A stretch of 64,000 nucleotides of DNA from Qipengyuania sp. HL-TH1 (GTDB lineage: Bacteria > Pseudomonadota > Alphaproteobacteria > Sphingomonadales > Sphingomonadaceae): the NCBI RefSeq assembly GCF_036365825.1, contig NZ_CP142675.1:620001-684000 (forward strand). Reading direction: 5' to 3'. The notes beneath the pieces were generated by a model. It was not told the origin of the DNA, made no database searches, and saw nothing but the letters and a program-made list of their open reading frames with translations. Position 1 is the first letter of the stretch. Every line of letters starts with the position of its first letter. The translations under genes and the position numbers were made by a program. Shown in pieces: positions 54,586-63,406 of the stretch.

Positions 54586-55241
54586 CAGGCGGCCTCGCGC
54601 TTCGCTGCATCGGCGCGAAAGCCCTCGACCAGCGCGGCGACCCGCGGATCGGTTTTCAGCGCCGCCCGGTTGACGATCAGGCGCGCGGAAATATCGAGGA
54701 TGCGGCTGGTTTCGACCAGGCCGTTCTCGCGCAGGGTGGTGCCCGTCGAAACGAGATCCACGATCCGTCCGGCGAGGCCCAGCGCAGGGGCGATTTCCAT
54801 CGCCCCGTTGAGCTTGACGCACTCGGCCTGGATGCCCTGCCGCTCGAAATGGCGGCGGGTGAGGTTGGGGTATTTGGTCGCGACGCGTAGGTGGCTCGCG
54901 CCATCGACACTGGCGCCGCCTTCCCTGGGTTCGGCCACCGACAGGTGACAATGGCCGATGTCGAGATCGACGGGCGCGTAGAGATCGGCATAATCGAATT
55001 CCTCGATCACGTCCGATCCGACGATGCCCAGCTGCGCCGCGCCATGCGCCACGAAGGTCGCCACGTCGAAAGCGCGCACGCGGATGAGGTGCATGTCTGC
55101 GCGCGTGGTGGCAAATGTCAGCGAGCGGTTGGCCTTGTCGTGGAAGCCGTCTTCCGGCACGACGCCGGCACGCGCCATGACCGGCAGCGCCTCATCGAGG
55201 ATGCGGCCCTTGGGAACGGCGAAAGTCAGGCGATCATTCAT
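54585..55241 (-). CDS. hisG: ATP phosphoribosyltransferase, short form
   Basis: A 218-residue catalytic subunit: [38 protein letters not shown] and [15 protein letters not shown]. It is the short form lacking the C-terminal regulatory domain, and in this form HisZ is normally required. No hisZ is in the window. First gene of the hisG-hisD-nusB-thiL unit. Confidence 0.95.
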   Translation of the reverse strand: MNDRLTFAVPKGRILDEALPVMARAGVVPEDGFHDKANRSLTFATTRADMHLIRVRAFDVATFVAHGAAQLGIVGSDVIEEFDYADLYAPVDLDIGHCHLSVAEPREGGASVDGASHLRVATKYPNLTRRHFERQGIQAECVKLNGAMEIAPALGLAGRIVDLVSTGTTLRENGLVETSRILDISARLIVNRAALKTDPRVAALVEGFRADAAKREAA

Positions 55242-55277
55242 GGGAAGCGCAGATAGGCAGCGGGGGTGTAAAGGGCA

Positions 55278-56369
55278 ATGGCGATCGACAAGGCTCAGTA
55301 TCGCGTAACCGAACCGGGGGCCATCGGCCCCGAGGCAGTGGCGCGGGCGTTCGAAAACCAGGTTGCCTATTGCCGCGACAGCGGGGCGCCGATTACCGCG
55401 CTGGTCTGCGAGGCGCTTTATCAATTGCTCGACACCGAACGCGGCGGCGCGGTGATGCGCCGTGTGCGGCGCTGGGCCGGACCCGCGCTGGCAGATGCGC
55501 TGCCCCTGCGTATCGCGGGCGGGCTGCATGCGTTGCACCTTGGGGGCGAGGAACCCGCGCTGGCCCCGATCTACGAAGGGCTGGGCCCGACCCATGCCGC
55601 CGAACTGATCGCCGATGCGATCGAGCGGCACGAACCCTATCTCATGCCCTGGCTCGACGGACCGCCGCAGACCAATGAGGCCGGGCGGTCGGCCAATTTC
55701 GCCGCGGCTTTCCTGTGGCTGGTGGATCGCGGTCTGCCTGCGGATCTCGACCTGCTCGAGATTGGATCGAGCGCAGGGATCAATCTGATGATGCGGCGTT
55801 ATCGCTACGAATTGGGCGGGGTGGCGGTCGGGCCGAAGACCTCGCGCATGAAACTGATGCCCGAATGGCGCGGGGAGGCGCCGCCTGCGCGCAGCTTCGA
55901 TATTGTCGGCGCGCGAGGGTGCGATGTCGCCCCTGTCGACCTCACCGACCCGGCGCAAGCCTTGCGCCTGAAGGCCTACATCTGGCCCGAGTTTACCGAG
56001 CGTTTCGCGCGCATGGATGCCGCGGTCGAAGCCGCGAACACCTACCCGCCCGAGATCGAACGGATGAACGCGGCCGATTTTCTCGAGGACCGGCTTGGCG
56101 AGCCGCAGCCCGAAGGGACCACGCGGGTGTTGATGCATTCGGTGGTCTGGCAATATATCCCCGCCGACGAGCGCGAGCGGATCGTCGCCCTGATGGAAGC
56201 GGCCGGCAAGAGCGCGGGCGAAACCACGCCGCTTGCCTGGGTCAGTCTCGAGGCCAACCGCGATACCCACCGGCACGAATTGACGGTGCGCTACTGGCCG
56301 GGCGGGGACAGCTGGCATCAGCTAGCCACCGCGCATCCGCACGGCGCTTGGATCGAATGGGCTGGCTGA
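55278..56369 (+). CDS. DUF2332 domain-containing protein
   Basis: A 363-residue protein matching the DUF2332 family by its [22 protein letters not shown] core, [22 protein letters not shown], and the closing HGAWIEW. The family has no known reaction; the GSSAG loop hints at nucleotide or SAM binding. Divergent from hisG with 36 bases between. Confidence 0.85.
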   Translation: MAIDKAQYRVTEPGAIGPEAVARAFENQVAYCRDSGAPITALVCEALYQLLDTERGGAVMRRVRRWAGPALADALPLRIAGGLHALHLGGEEPALAPIYEGLGPTHAAELIADAIERHEPYLMPWLDGPPQTNEAGRSANFAAAFLWLVDRGLPADLDLLEIGSSAGINLMMRRYRYELGGVAVGPKTSRMKLMPEWRGEAPPARSFDIVGARGCDVAPVDLTDPAQALRLKAYIWPEFTERFARMDAAVEAANTYPPEIERMNAADFLEDRLGEPQPEGTTRVLMHSVVWQYIPADERERIVALMEAAGKSAGETTPLAWVSLEANRDTHRHELTVRYWPGGDSWHQLATAHPHGAWIEWAG

Positions 56370-57272
56370 TCAGGCGGTGCGTTCGAGAAACGCGTCGATC
56401 GCCGCGTTGAAGGCAGTGGGTGCTTCCCACTGAACGAAATGCCCGCAATCGGGGACTTGCACGACTTCCGGGTCCGCAATCACTTCGTCCAGCCCCTTGA
56501 GATTTGCCGGCGGCAAGGCCTCGTCGGCCATCGCCCAGATCACCAGAGTCGGCAGCGTCAGTTTCGGCAGCGGGTAGGGCTGGTAGTTTTCCGGAAGCTC
56601 GTAGGGCGCATCGAGCGGCAGCACCTCCATCGGGCTGGCGCGGTAATAGTTCAGCATTCCGAACGCGGCATCGGGATCGGACCAGTCCTTCAGCATTGCT
56701 GCGGCTTCATCTTCCTCGATCCTGCTCATGACCTGGCCTTCGAAGGCTTTCATCAGCAGCGGGGCAAGGCCATGTTCGCGCACCAGCGCATCATTCGCGG
56801 GATCGCGGAATTCGGTAAAATACTGGCTCGCCTCGCGCTGCTGGCGATTGGTGTAGAGCAGCTTGGGAAACAGCACCGGATGCGGCGCATTGGCAATGAT
56901 CGCGCGCGTGACGCGGCCGTTCGCCATGCCGCCATAGGCCACGCCCCAGGCGATCGCGCCGCCCCAGTCGTGACCGACGATGGTGAACCGGTCAACGCCC
57001 AGCGCATCGGCGAGCAGGAACACATCGCCCACCAGCTTGTCGGGCGTATAGGCCTCGACCTCCTGCGGCTTGGACGAGCCGCGATAGCCGCGCTGGTCGG
57101 GCGCGATGCAGCGAAAACGGTCGGAGAAATGCGGGATCTGGTTGCGCCAGGTGCGGTGGCTTTCGGGAAAGCCGTGCAGGAAGATCAGCACGGGCGCATC
57201 GCGCGGGCCTTCGTCCGCCACATCGAGTTCGATGCCGTTCGCCAGCACCACGCGCTTCTGCTGCAGCGGCAT
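56370..57272 (-). CDS. Alpha/beta hydrolase (epoxide hydrolase-like)
   Basis: A 300-residue hydrolase. Oxyanion loop LHGFPESHRTWRNQ, nucleophile elbow VGHDWGGAIAW with Asp as nucleophile (as in epoxide hydrolases), and the C-terminal CGHFVQWEAP. ATG 57272 is used; TTG 57278 overlaps the SDR stop (TTGA) and has GAAGG upstream, so it is a real alternative. Confidence 0.9.
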   Translation of the reverse strand: MPLQQKRVVLANGIELDVADEGPRDAPVLIFLHGFPESHRTWRNQIPHFSDRFRCIAPDQRGYRGSSKPQEVEAYTPDKLVGDVFLLADALGVDRFTIVGHDWGGAIAWGVAYGGMANGRVTRAIIANAPHPVLFPKLLYTNRQQREASQYFTEFRDPANDALVREHGLAPLLMKAFEGQVMSRIEEDEAAAMLKDWSDPDAAFGMLNYYRASPMEVLPLDAPYELPENYQPYPLPKLTLPTLVIWAMADEALPPANLKGLDEVIADPEVVQVPDCGHFVQWEAPTAFNAAIDAFLERTA

Positions 57273-57274
57273 GC

Positions 57275-58090
57275 TCAACTGTCCGCCTTCATCTTGTCCA
57301 TATATCCGGCCGCGACCATGCCCGCGACCTGGTCGAGCAGTTGATCGGGTGTCCGGCGCAGTTCGCCCATCGCCTCTTCCACGCCTTCGGCGACGATGAT
57401 CTCGCGCTGGTTGGCCTCTACCGCGTCGACGATCCGTTTGGCGGCCTCATTCGGGGCAATGCCGTTGTCGATCACCTTGTCGCTGTGCCCGCGCTTGCTG
57501 CCGTCGGCGGTCAGCGCGTTGCGGCTGACATCGGTGGCGACCGAGCCCGGGCACACGACATGAACCGAAACGCCCTGCTGCGACAGCTCGGCCCGAAGCG
57601 CGTCAGCATAACCGATGAGCCCGAACTTGGCCGCGCAATAGGCGGTGCGCATCGGCACGCCGACCTTTCCGGCGATCGAACTGATGAACAAGAGCGTGCC
57701 GCTCTGCCGCGCGACCAGATGGGGCAGCAGCGCCTGTGTCGCGGCAATCTGCGCGGTGAGGTCGATATCGATGATCTCGCGGTATACCGCCATGTCGGTA
57801 TCGACCGCCGCACTGCGCTGCGAAATACCCGCATTGGCGACAAAGGTGTCCACCCCGCCGCGCCAGTCGATCGCCTGCTGCGTTGCGGCTGTCATCGCGG
57901 CCTCGTCGCGCACGTCGAAGGGCAGGATCAGCGTTTCGCCCTCGATACCGCCGGCGACCTGCGTCAGCCGCGCCGCGTCGCGGCCCGACAGGATGATCCG
58001 CGCGCCGCGTGCCGCCCATTCACGCGCGAGCGCCGCACCAATGCCGCTGCTCGCGCCCGTGATCCAGGCGGTCTTGCCTTCGAAACTCAT
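57275..58090 (-). CDS. Short-chain dehydrogenase/reductase
   Basis: A 271-residue classical SDR: cofactor motif TGASSGIGAALA near residue 11, NAG, the catalytic Ser in FISSIAGKVG, and Tyr-x3-Lys as YCAAKFG. It is followed with overlap by the hydrolase. Substrate unknown. Confidence 0.92.
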   Translation of the reverse strand: MSFEGKTAWITGASSGIGAALAREWAARGARIILSGRDAARLTQVAGGIEGETLILPFDVRDEAAMTAATQQAIDWRGGVDTFVANAGISQRSAAVDTDMAVYREIIDIDLTAQIAATQALLPHLVARQSGTLLFISSIAGKVGVPMRTAYCAAKFGLIGYADALRAELSQQGVSVHVVCPGSVATDVSRNALTADGSKRGHSDKVIDNGIAPNEAAKRIVDAVEANQREIIVAEGVEEAMGELRRTPDQLLDQVAGMVAAGYMDKMKADS

Positions 58091-58102
58091 TATTCTCCCC
58101 CC

Positions 58103-58975
58103 TCAAGGATAGGTTACGGTCTTCGGCGCGCCTTCGGGCAGCGGGATGCGCTCATCCTCGTCACCCGGTACTTTTGGAAAGCGGTCCTGGCGCCAGTCCT
58201 GCTTCGCCTGCTCGATACGCTCGCGGCTCGAACTGACAAAATTCCACCACGCATGGCGAGGGGTGGTGAACGCCTCGCCGCCCATCAGCATCACTCGCGC
58301 ACCGCCTGTGCTCGCCAGCGTCATGTCGCGCCCCGGCTGGAGCACGGCGAGCTCGAATTCCTTCAGCGCATGGCCATCGACGCTCGCGTCGCCGCCGACC
58401 AGCATGACCGCGCGTTCGTCGGCATCGTCTTCGAGCGGGATCGCGCCGCCCGCGCCCAGCACGATCTCGGCATAGATCGTCGCGGCGTGAGTGGTCGTCG
58501 GCGCGCATTCGCCCCACAGTTCGCCCATTATGACGATGGCCGTGGCGCGCCCGTCCTCGATCACCGGCAGTTCGGTAATCGCTTCGAAGGCGGGATCGAT
58601 TTCCTCGCGCCCGTCGGGCAGCGCCAGCCAGGTCTGCATGCCGTACAGCTTGGGTCCGCCCCTGCGTTCCGAATGGACGATGCCGCGCCCGGCGGTCATC
58701 AGATTGACCTGTCCGGGCCGGATGGTCGAAAACGTGCCGAGGCTGTCGCGGTGGTCGATCGCGCCTTCGAACAGCCAGGTCACCGTGGCGAGATTGATGT
58801 GCGGGTGCGGGCGGACGTCCATGCCCGCGCCAAGATCGAGCTGTGCGGGGCCGAACTGGTCGACGAAGATGAATGGCCCGACCATGCTGCGCTGGCGTGC
58901 GGGCAGCACGCGGCGGACCGTAAACTGGCCGAGATCGTGCGTAGTCGGGACAAGGACTTGGTCGATCTGGCTCAT
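58103..58975 (-). CDS. Pirin family protein
   Basis: A 290-residue bicupin. The metal ligands HPHINLATVTW and, further on, HSERRG sit in the N-terminal domain; the C-terminal cupin contains GGEAFTTPRHAWWNFVSSS. Pirins act as quercetinases or redox sensors. GGAGG lies ahead of ATG 58975. Confidence 0.92.
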   Translation of the reverse strand: MSQIDQVLVPTTHDLGQFTVRRVLPARQRSMVGPFIFVDQFGPAQLDLGAGMDVRPHPHINLATVTWLFEGAIDHRDSLGTFSTIRPGQVNLMTAGRGIVHSERRGGPKLYGMQTWLALPDGREEIDPAFEAITELPVIEDGRATAIVIMGELWGECAPTTTHAATIYAEIVLGAGGAIPLEDDADERAVMLVGGDASVDGHALKEFELAVLQPGRDMTLASTGGARVMLMGGEAFTTPRHAWWNFVSSSRERIEQAKQDWRQDRFPKVPGDEDERIPLPEGAPKTVTYP

Positions 58976-58988
58976 CTTCGCGAACCTC

Positions 58989-59261
58989 CTAGCTGGTCGG
59001 GGCCGAAGCCTGGATGGCCAGCGCATGGACGCGCTCGCCGGGGATATCGCCCAGCGCGCGGTTCACCATGCGCTGGCGTTCGAGGCGGCTCTGGTCGGCG
59101 AAGGCGGCGGCTTCGATCACCACGGTGAAATGCGATTCGCCGCTGCCGTCGTCGCCCGAATGGCCGGCGTGCTTGGCGCTGTCATTGATCACTTCGAGCC
59201 GGGTCGGGCTGAATGCCTGGCTCAAAAGGCGTTCCATTTCCTGCTGGACGGGTCCTGACAC
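58989..59261 (-). CDS. BolA family protein
   Basis: A 90-residue BolA-type protein. HFTVVIEAAAFADQSRLERQRMVNRAL is the family helix-strand signature, preceded by DSAKHAGHSG. BolA proteins pair with monothiol glutaredoxins in Fe-S handling. Thirteen bases before pirin, divergent from the J-domain gene. Confidence 0.93.
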   Translation of the reverse strand: MSGPVQQEMERLLSQAFSPTRLEVINDSAKHAGHSGDDGSGESHFTVVIEAAAFADQSRLERQRMVNRALGDIPGERVHALAIQASAPTS

Positions 59262-59321
59262 GGGTTCGAATCTCCTCTTTGGGGGTTTCCTTAGCGCACT
59301 TCGCTCCCCATCCTAGAACGA

Positions 59322-59915
59322 ATGCGCCAGACAAAGTTTCACGGACAACATGCAGGCTCGGGCCGGGTCTGCGCCCATCCCACCTGCGACGAGCCGGGCG
59401 AATTTCGTGCGCCCAGCGGGCAGGGCCACGGTTTCGACGGGCCCGCCGAATGGCGCTGGCTGTGTCTCGACCATGTGCGCGAATTCAATGCCGGCTATGA
59501 CTGGTTCGAGGGCATGAGCGCCGAGGAAATCTTCGCCGCGCAGGCGCCGGGTGCGGGCTGGCGCACCGAAAGCCCGAGCTTTCGCCCCACCGCCGGGGTG
59601 GACGGCATGCCGCGCTGGGCCGATTTCACCGACCCGCTCGACGCGATTTCCGCGCGCGCCAGCGGGATCAAGAGCCGCGCGCGCCGCGAAGCCGAAATGG
59701 CGATGGACGGCCGCTTCAGCCGCGAGGAAGCCGAGGCGCTCGAAACCATGGGGCTGGGGCTCGACGTCGACCGGCGCGGCCTGCGTCGCCGCTATTCCGA
59801 ACTCGTGCGCCGTTACCACCCCGACCGCAACGGCGGAGACCGCCAGCACGAAACGCGGCTCAACCGCGTGGTCGAAGCCTATCAGATGCTGCGCAGATCA
59901 CGCGCGATCGCCTGA
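59322..59915 (+). CDS. J-domain (DnaJ-like) protein
   Basis: A 197-residue protein. A J-domain lies at the C-terminus with the HPD motif in RRYHPDRNGGDR, after TMGLGLDVDRRGLRRRYSEL. The N-terminal half has a Cys-Cys/His pattern (VCAHPTCDEPGEF, CLDHVREFN). The bolA-dnaJ divergent pair is common in alphaproteobacteria. Confidence 0.92.
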   Translation: MRQTKFHGQHAGSGRVCAHPTCDEPGEFRAPSGQGHGFDGPAEWRWLCLDHVREFNAGYDWFEGMSAEEIFAAQAPGAGWRTESPSFRPTAGVDGMPRWADFTDPLDAISARASGIKSRARREAEMAMDGRFSREEAEALETMGLGLDVDRRGLRRRYSELVRRYHPDRNGGDRQHETRLNRVVEAYQMLRRSRAIA

Positions 59916-59920
59916 CCAGC

Positions 59921-60595
59921 CTACCAGGTGCCGTGGGCAATCCGAGCTTGCCGTTCCGCTTCGCGGTCGCTGGTGCTCGGTGTGAGCGCGTCGGCAGGGT
60001 ATGCCGGCAAATCGCCACCCGGGGCAAAGCTGGCAATGATCGTCCCTTTGTCGGTGACGTAGTGGTCGATCATGTCCAGCTTGCGAGCCGGCGTTTCCGC
60101 CCCGAACCAGCGTTTGCCGCGGCCCAGGATTACTGGATAGGTTATGAGGATCAGTCGATCGAGCAAACCGGCGTCCAGCAGGCCAGGGTAGATCGATCCC
60201 GAACCTTGCACGATCAGGTCCGGGCCCTCGCTCTCCTTTAGCTTGGCCACCTCCTCCCAATCCGTCAGGCGGTGGCTGTTCTCCCACGGCAGCGGGGCGT
60301 TGTTACCGGTGAGCACATATTTGTTGGCGTGGGAAAACGCCTTGCCAAGCGCTGCCTCGGGGCCTTCGACATACGGCCAATAAGCGGCAAAGATATCGTA
60401 GGTCCGGCGGCCAAGCAGCAGATCGTATGCGCCGCCGAACAACTCGCCCAAGGTCTGGTTCACGCCGTCGTCCGGAAGCTTGAACAGCCAACCACCTTCG
60501 TCGAACCCGTTGGTGGGGTCTTCGGTTGGCCCGCCGGGTGCCTGGATCACCCCGTCGAGAGAAACGAACAGCGAACCGGTAATCTTGCGTGCCAT
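59921..60595 (-). CDS. RibD C-terminal/dihydrofolate reductase-like protein
   Basis: A 224-residue protein of the YyaP/YwjB-like RibD-C group: MARKITGSLFVSLDGVIQAP, LLGRRTYDIFAAYWP, DLIVQGSGSIYPGLL and ITYPVILGRGKRWF. It is probably an NADPH reductase of unknown substrate. Last gene of the HxlR-linked operon. Confidence 0.9.
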   Translation of the reverse strand: MARKITGSLFVSLDGVIQAPGGPTEDPTNGFDEGGWLFKLPDDGVNQTLGELFGGAYDLLLGRRTYDIFAAYWPYVEGPEAALGKAFSHANKYVLTGNNAPLPWENSHRLTDWEEVAKLKESEGPDLIVQGSGSIYPGLLDAGLLDRLILITYPVILGRGKRWFGAETPARKLDMIDHYVTDKGTIIASFAPGGDLPAYPADALTPSTSDREAERQARIAHGTW

Positions 60596-60596
60596 A

Positions 60597-61085
60597 TCAA
60601 TCTCCGCGTTTGGCGGCTTCGATCGCGGCGATGTCGATCTTCTTCATCGTCAGCATCGCTTTCTGCGCGCGCTTCGACGCTGCGGGATCGGGATCGGTCA
60701 GTGACGCCATCAAGGCGCGGGGCGTGATCTGCCAGCGATAGCCCCATTTGTCCTTGCACCAGCCGCACATGATTTCCTCGCCGCCATTGCCGACAATCGC
60801 ATCCCAGTAGCGGTCGGTCTCTGCCTGGTCCTCGGTATAGACCTGCAGCGAATAGGCATCGTTGGGGACGGTGTGCGGCCCCGCATTGAGCAGCGCGTAG
60901 GGTATGCCGAGCAAGGTCATCTCGACGATCTGGACCTCGCCGGCCTTGGTGCCGGGCACGGCGTTTACGGGGCGCACGAGATTGTCGATCCGGCTGTCGG
61001 GGAATGTTTCGGCATAAAACCGCGCCGCGTCCTCCGCCTCGCTGTCGAACCATAGAAATACACTCGCCTTGCGTACCTCAGGCAT
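60597..61085 (-). CDS. PhnB-like VOC fold protein
   Basis: A 162-residue protein of the '3-demethylubiquinone methyltransferase' (PhnB) VOC group: VFLWFDSEAEDAARFYAETFPDSRI, then GWCKDKWGYRWQITPRAL. Overlaps the GST stop by eight bases and precedes the RibD-like gene by one base. Confidence 0.9.
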   Translation of the reverse strand: MPEVRKASVFLWFDSEAEDAARFYAETFPDSRIDNLVRPVNAVPGTKAGEVQIVEMTLLGIPYALLNAGPHTVPNDAYSLQVYTEDQAETDRYWDAIVGNGGEEIMCGWCKDKWGYRWQITPRALMASLTDPDPAASKRAQKAMLTMKKIDIAAIEAAKRGD

Positions 61086-61722
61086 CGGCGCCCTCCCGCT
61101 GTGCGATCAGGTCGTTGTCGATTTTCTTGGCGGCAATATACGCCTCGCGCGTTCGCAACCGTTCGGCATAGGCGGCGAAGGCATCGCGCTGCGGCAGGGT
61201 GCCAAATGCAAGGCCCCAGTCGACTTGGCTGCCGACATAGACGTCCGCCATCGTGAAGTGATCGCCGCACACGTAAGCGCGCCCGGTCAGCATGGCTTCG
61301 AACGCGTCGACCATGCGTTCGTAGCTGCCAAAGCCCAGCGAGCCTTCCTTTTGCGGATCGACCGACCAGCCCATCGAATTGGCGATGATGGCCTGCTCTA
61401 CCGGCCCGGCGGCAAAGAACAGATAGCGGAAATATCGCGCTTTTTCATGTGCTTCGGGAAGTAGGCCGGTATCGGGGTGCATTTCTGCAAGGTAGTGGCA
61501 AATCGCGGCAGCCTCGGTCACGACATGATCGTGATCGCCGTGATGGTGGACCAGAGTGGGAACCTTGCCCATCGGGTTGGCCGCAATGAACGCCGCGGGC
61601 TTGCCCTCCGTCGGGCCATATTCGACGATCTGCTGTTCGTAATCCGCACCCGCTTCGTGCAGTGCCCAGCGGACGATCTGCCCGCGGCTCATCGGATTGG
61701 TGTAGAATGTATAATCCGCCAT
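61078..61722 (-). CDS. Glutathione S-transferase family protein
   Basis: A 214-residue GST. The thioredoxin-like domain has YTFYTNPMSRGQIVRWAL, PMGKVPTLVHH and VTEAAAICHYLAEMHP; the helical domain has the FTMADVYVGSQ N-capping box. It conjugates glutathione to an electrophile or binds it. Confidence 0.92.
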   Translation of the reverse strand: MADYTFYTNPMSRGQIVRWALHEAGADYEQQIVEYGPTEGKPAAFIAANPMGKVPTLVHHHGDHDHVVTEAAAICHYLAEMHPDTGLLPEAHEKARYFRYLFFAAGPVEQAIIANSMGWSVDPQKEGSLGFGSYERMVDAFEAMLTGRAYVCGDHFTMADVYVGSQVDWGLAFGTLPQRDAFAAYAERLRTREAYIAAKKIDNDLIAQREGADA

Positions 61723-61735
61723 TTTCCCAGCTTCC

Positions 61736-62512
61736 CTACTTACCGATCAGCGAGACCATCGCGCCCTGCGGATCGACCGCCTGGAGCGCAAATTCGCCGC
61801 CCGGAATTTCCATCGGCCCGTTGACGACCTGCCCGCCGTTTGTCTCGATATAAGCCTTCGCCGCGCCGATTTCGGGGACGCGGAAATAGTAGCGCCACAG
61901 CGACACTGGCATCTGTTCAGGCCGCGCCATCATTGCGCCAAGCCCGTACTCGGCATGGTTGTACATCTGGTAGAGGCCCAGTTCGCCCATCTCCATCGCC
62001 TCGCCCTTCTGCCAGCCGAACAGCGCGGAATAGAAAGCGCCCGCTGCGTCCCGGTCGTCGGTGACCAGCTCGTTCCAGGCGCAATGCCCATCGCGCGGTT
62101 CGTGCTTGGCGAAGGATTCGCTGCCCTCGCCTTCGGGCTGCATCAGGTAGAAAGGCGCGCCCTGCGGATCGGCGACCATTGCCATATGGCCCACGCCGTC
62201 GAGGTGGTTGGGTTCCATGAACAGCTGGCCGCCCTTGTCCTTCAGCGCGGCAATCGAAGCGCCGATCTCGTCCACTGCGATATAGCCGATCCACGCCGGG
62301 CGTGCGCCCCCCAGCTGCATCTCCTCGCTCAATTGCATCATGCCGACCACTTCGGTGCCTGCCATGCTGCCGATCCGGTAATCGACATCCGGCGTGCCGC
62401 TATCCGCGAAGGTCCAGCCGATCAGCGGTTCGTAGAACGCCTGCGCTGCATCGGCATCCGTGGTCATCAGCTCGTACCACACGAAATCGCCCTGGGCGTT
62501 GGTCATGGTCAT
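61736..62512 (-). CDS. Two-domain VOC family protein
   Basis: A 258-residue protein with two glyoxalase/bleomycin-resistance-like halves: first FVWYELMTTDADAAQAFYEP to FYLMQPEGEG, second HCAWNELVTDDRDAAGAFYS to DPQGAMVSLIG. ATG 62512 overlaps the DUF1428 stop (ATGA). Confidence 0.9.
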   Translation of the reverse strand: MTMTNAQGDFVWYELMTTDADAAQAFYEPLIGWTFADSGTPDVDYRIGSMAGTEVVGMMQLSEEMQLGGARPAWIGYIAVDEIGASIAALKDKGGQLFMEPNHLDGVGHMAMVADPQGAPFYLMQPEGEGSESFAKHEPRDGHCAWNELVTDDRDAAGAFYSALFGWQKGEAMEMGELGLYQMYNHAEYGLGAMMARPEQMPVSLWRYYFRVPEIGAAKAYIETNGGQVVNGPMEIPGGEFALQAVDPQGAMVSLIGK

Positions 62513-62880
62513 GCTCCGTTGAGTTCGGCGACGGGGGCGAACCCGCCGAAGATCAGCCGCTTGCCGTCGAACGGCATGGGGTTCTTCTCCTGATCCATCC
62601 GCTCGTCGGAGAAGTCCTCGGACATTATCTTCGCCATAGCGGCATCGCGGGTCTGCTTGTCCGGCCATTCGATCCAGGAAAACACCACGGCCTCGTCATC
62701 CTTGGCCTTCACCGCCTTGCGGAAATCGGTGGTTTCGCCATCGGGCACGTCGTCGCCCCAGCATTCGATCACACGCGTCGCGCCTAAGTCGATGAAAACA
62801 TTGTCCGCCATTTCGGCATGCGCAGTGAACTTGTCCTTGTTGGCGGTGGGGACCGCCATCACAAATCCGTCGATATACAT
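62509..62880 (-). CDS. DUF1428 domain-containing protein
   Basis: A 123-residue ferredoxin-like fold protein: MYIDGFVMAVPTANKDKFTA, VIECWGDDVPDGETTDFRKA, VVFSWIEWPDKQTRDAAMAK and DGKRLIFGGFAP are all family signatures. Function unknown; often near VOC and GST genes. Confidence 0.9.
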   Translation of the reverse strand: MYIDGFVMAVPTANKDKFTAHAEMADNVFIDLGATRVIECWGDDVPDGETTDFRKAVKAKDDEAVVFSWIEWPDKQTRDAAMAKIMSEDFSDERMDQEKNPMPFDGKRLIFGGFAPVAELNGA

Positions 62881-62903
62881 CTGCTCGCTCCTCCAGTCTG
62901 CTG

Positions 62904-63335
62904 TCAGGCCATCGCTTCGGCGGGCGGACCTTCGGCGGCCATTTGCGGGTCCATCCAGCTGATCTCGAAGATATGGCCGTCGGGATCCTCGAAGCTGCGC
63001 CCATACATGAAGCCCATGTCCTGCACCGGTGTCGGGTCGAGTGCGCCGCCGGCGGCCCCGGCCTGCGCGACCATGGCATCGACCTCGTCCCTGCTGTCGC
63101 GGGTCAGGCACAGCAGGACCTGCGCCCCTTTGGGCGCATCGACAATCTGCTTGTCGGTGAAGGTCTTCCAGAAATCATGCCTGAGCAGCATGAAGTGAAT
63201 TGTGTCCGACCACACCATGCACGAAGCCTGCTCATTGCTGAACTTGGGGTTCTTGGTGAAACTGACCGCCTCGTAAAACGCCGTGGATCGTGCCAAGTCC
63301 GTGACCGGCAGGTTTACGAATATCAACTTGCTCAT
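62904..63335 (-). CDS. VOC family protein (glyoxalase/bleomycin-resistance-like)
   Basis: A 143-residue single VOC domain: FVNLPVTDLARSTAFYEA at the start and FMYGRSFEDPDGHIFEISWM at the end with a metal-type His and Glu. First gene of the six-gene operon; GGGAGA precedes ATG 63335. Confidence 0.9.
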   Translation of the reverse strand: MSKLIFVNLPVTDLARSTAFYEAVSFTKNPKFSNEQASCMVWSDTIHFMLLRHDFWKTFTDKQIVDAPKGAQVLLCLTRDSRDEVDAMVAQAGAAGGALDPTPVQDMGFMYGRSFEDPDGHIFEISWMDPQMAAEGPPAEAMA

Positions 63336-63389
63336 GACGCTCTCCCTCAGGGCCCGACCGACTCGGACCTTGAGTGTGATGCGTCGATG

Positions 63390-63406
63390 AGTTACTAAAA
63401 GCAACT
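63390..63406. promoter_or_regulatory. Candidate HxlR operator, site 1
   Basis: AGTTACTAAAAGCAACT: six-base arms AGTTAC/GCAACT with one mismatch around a TAAAA centre. It lies 54 bases upstream of the VOC start and touches the ATG at 63407. A partner copy lies 21 bases on, two helical turns away. Confidence 0.65.
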
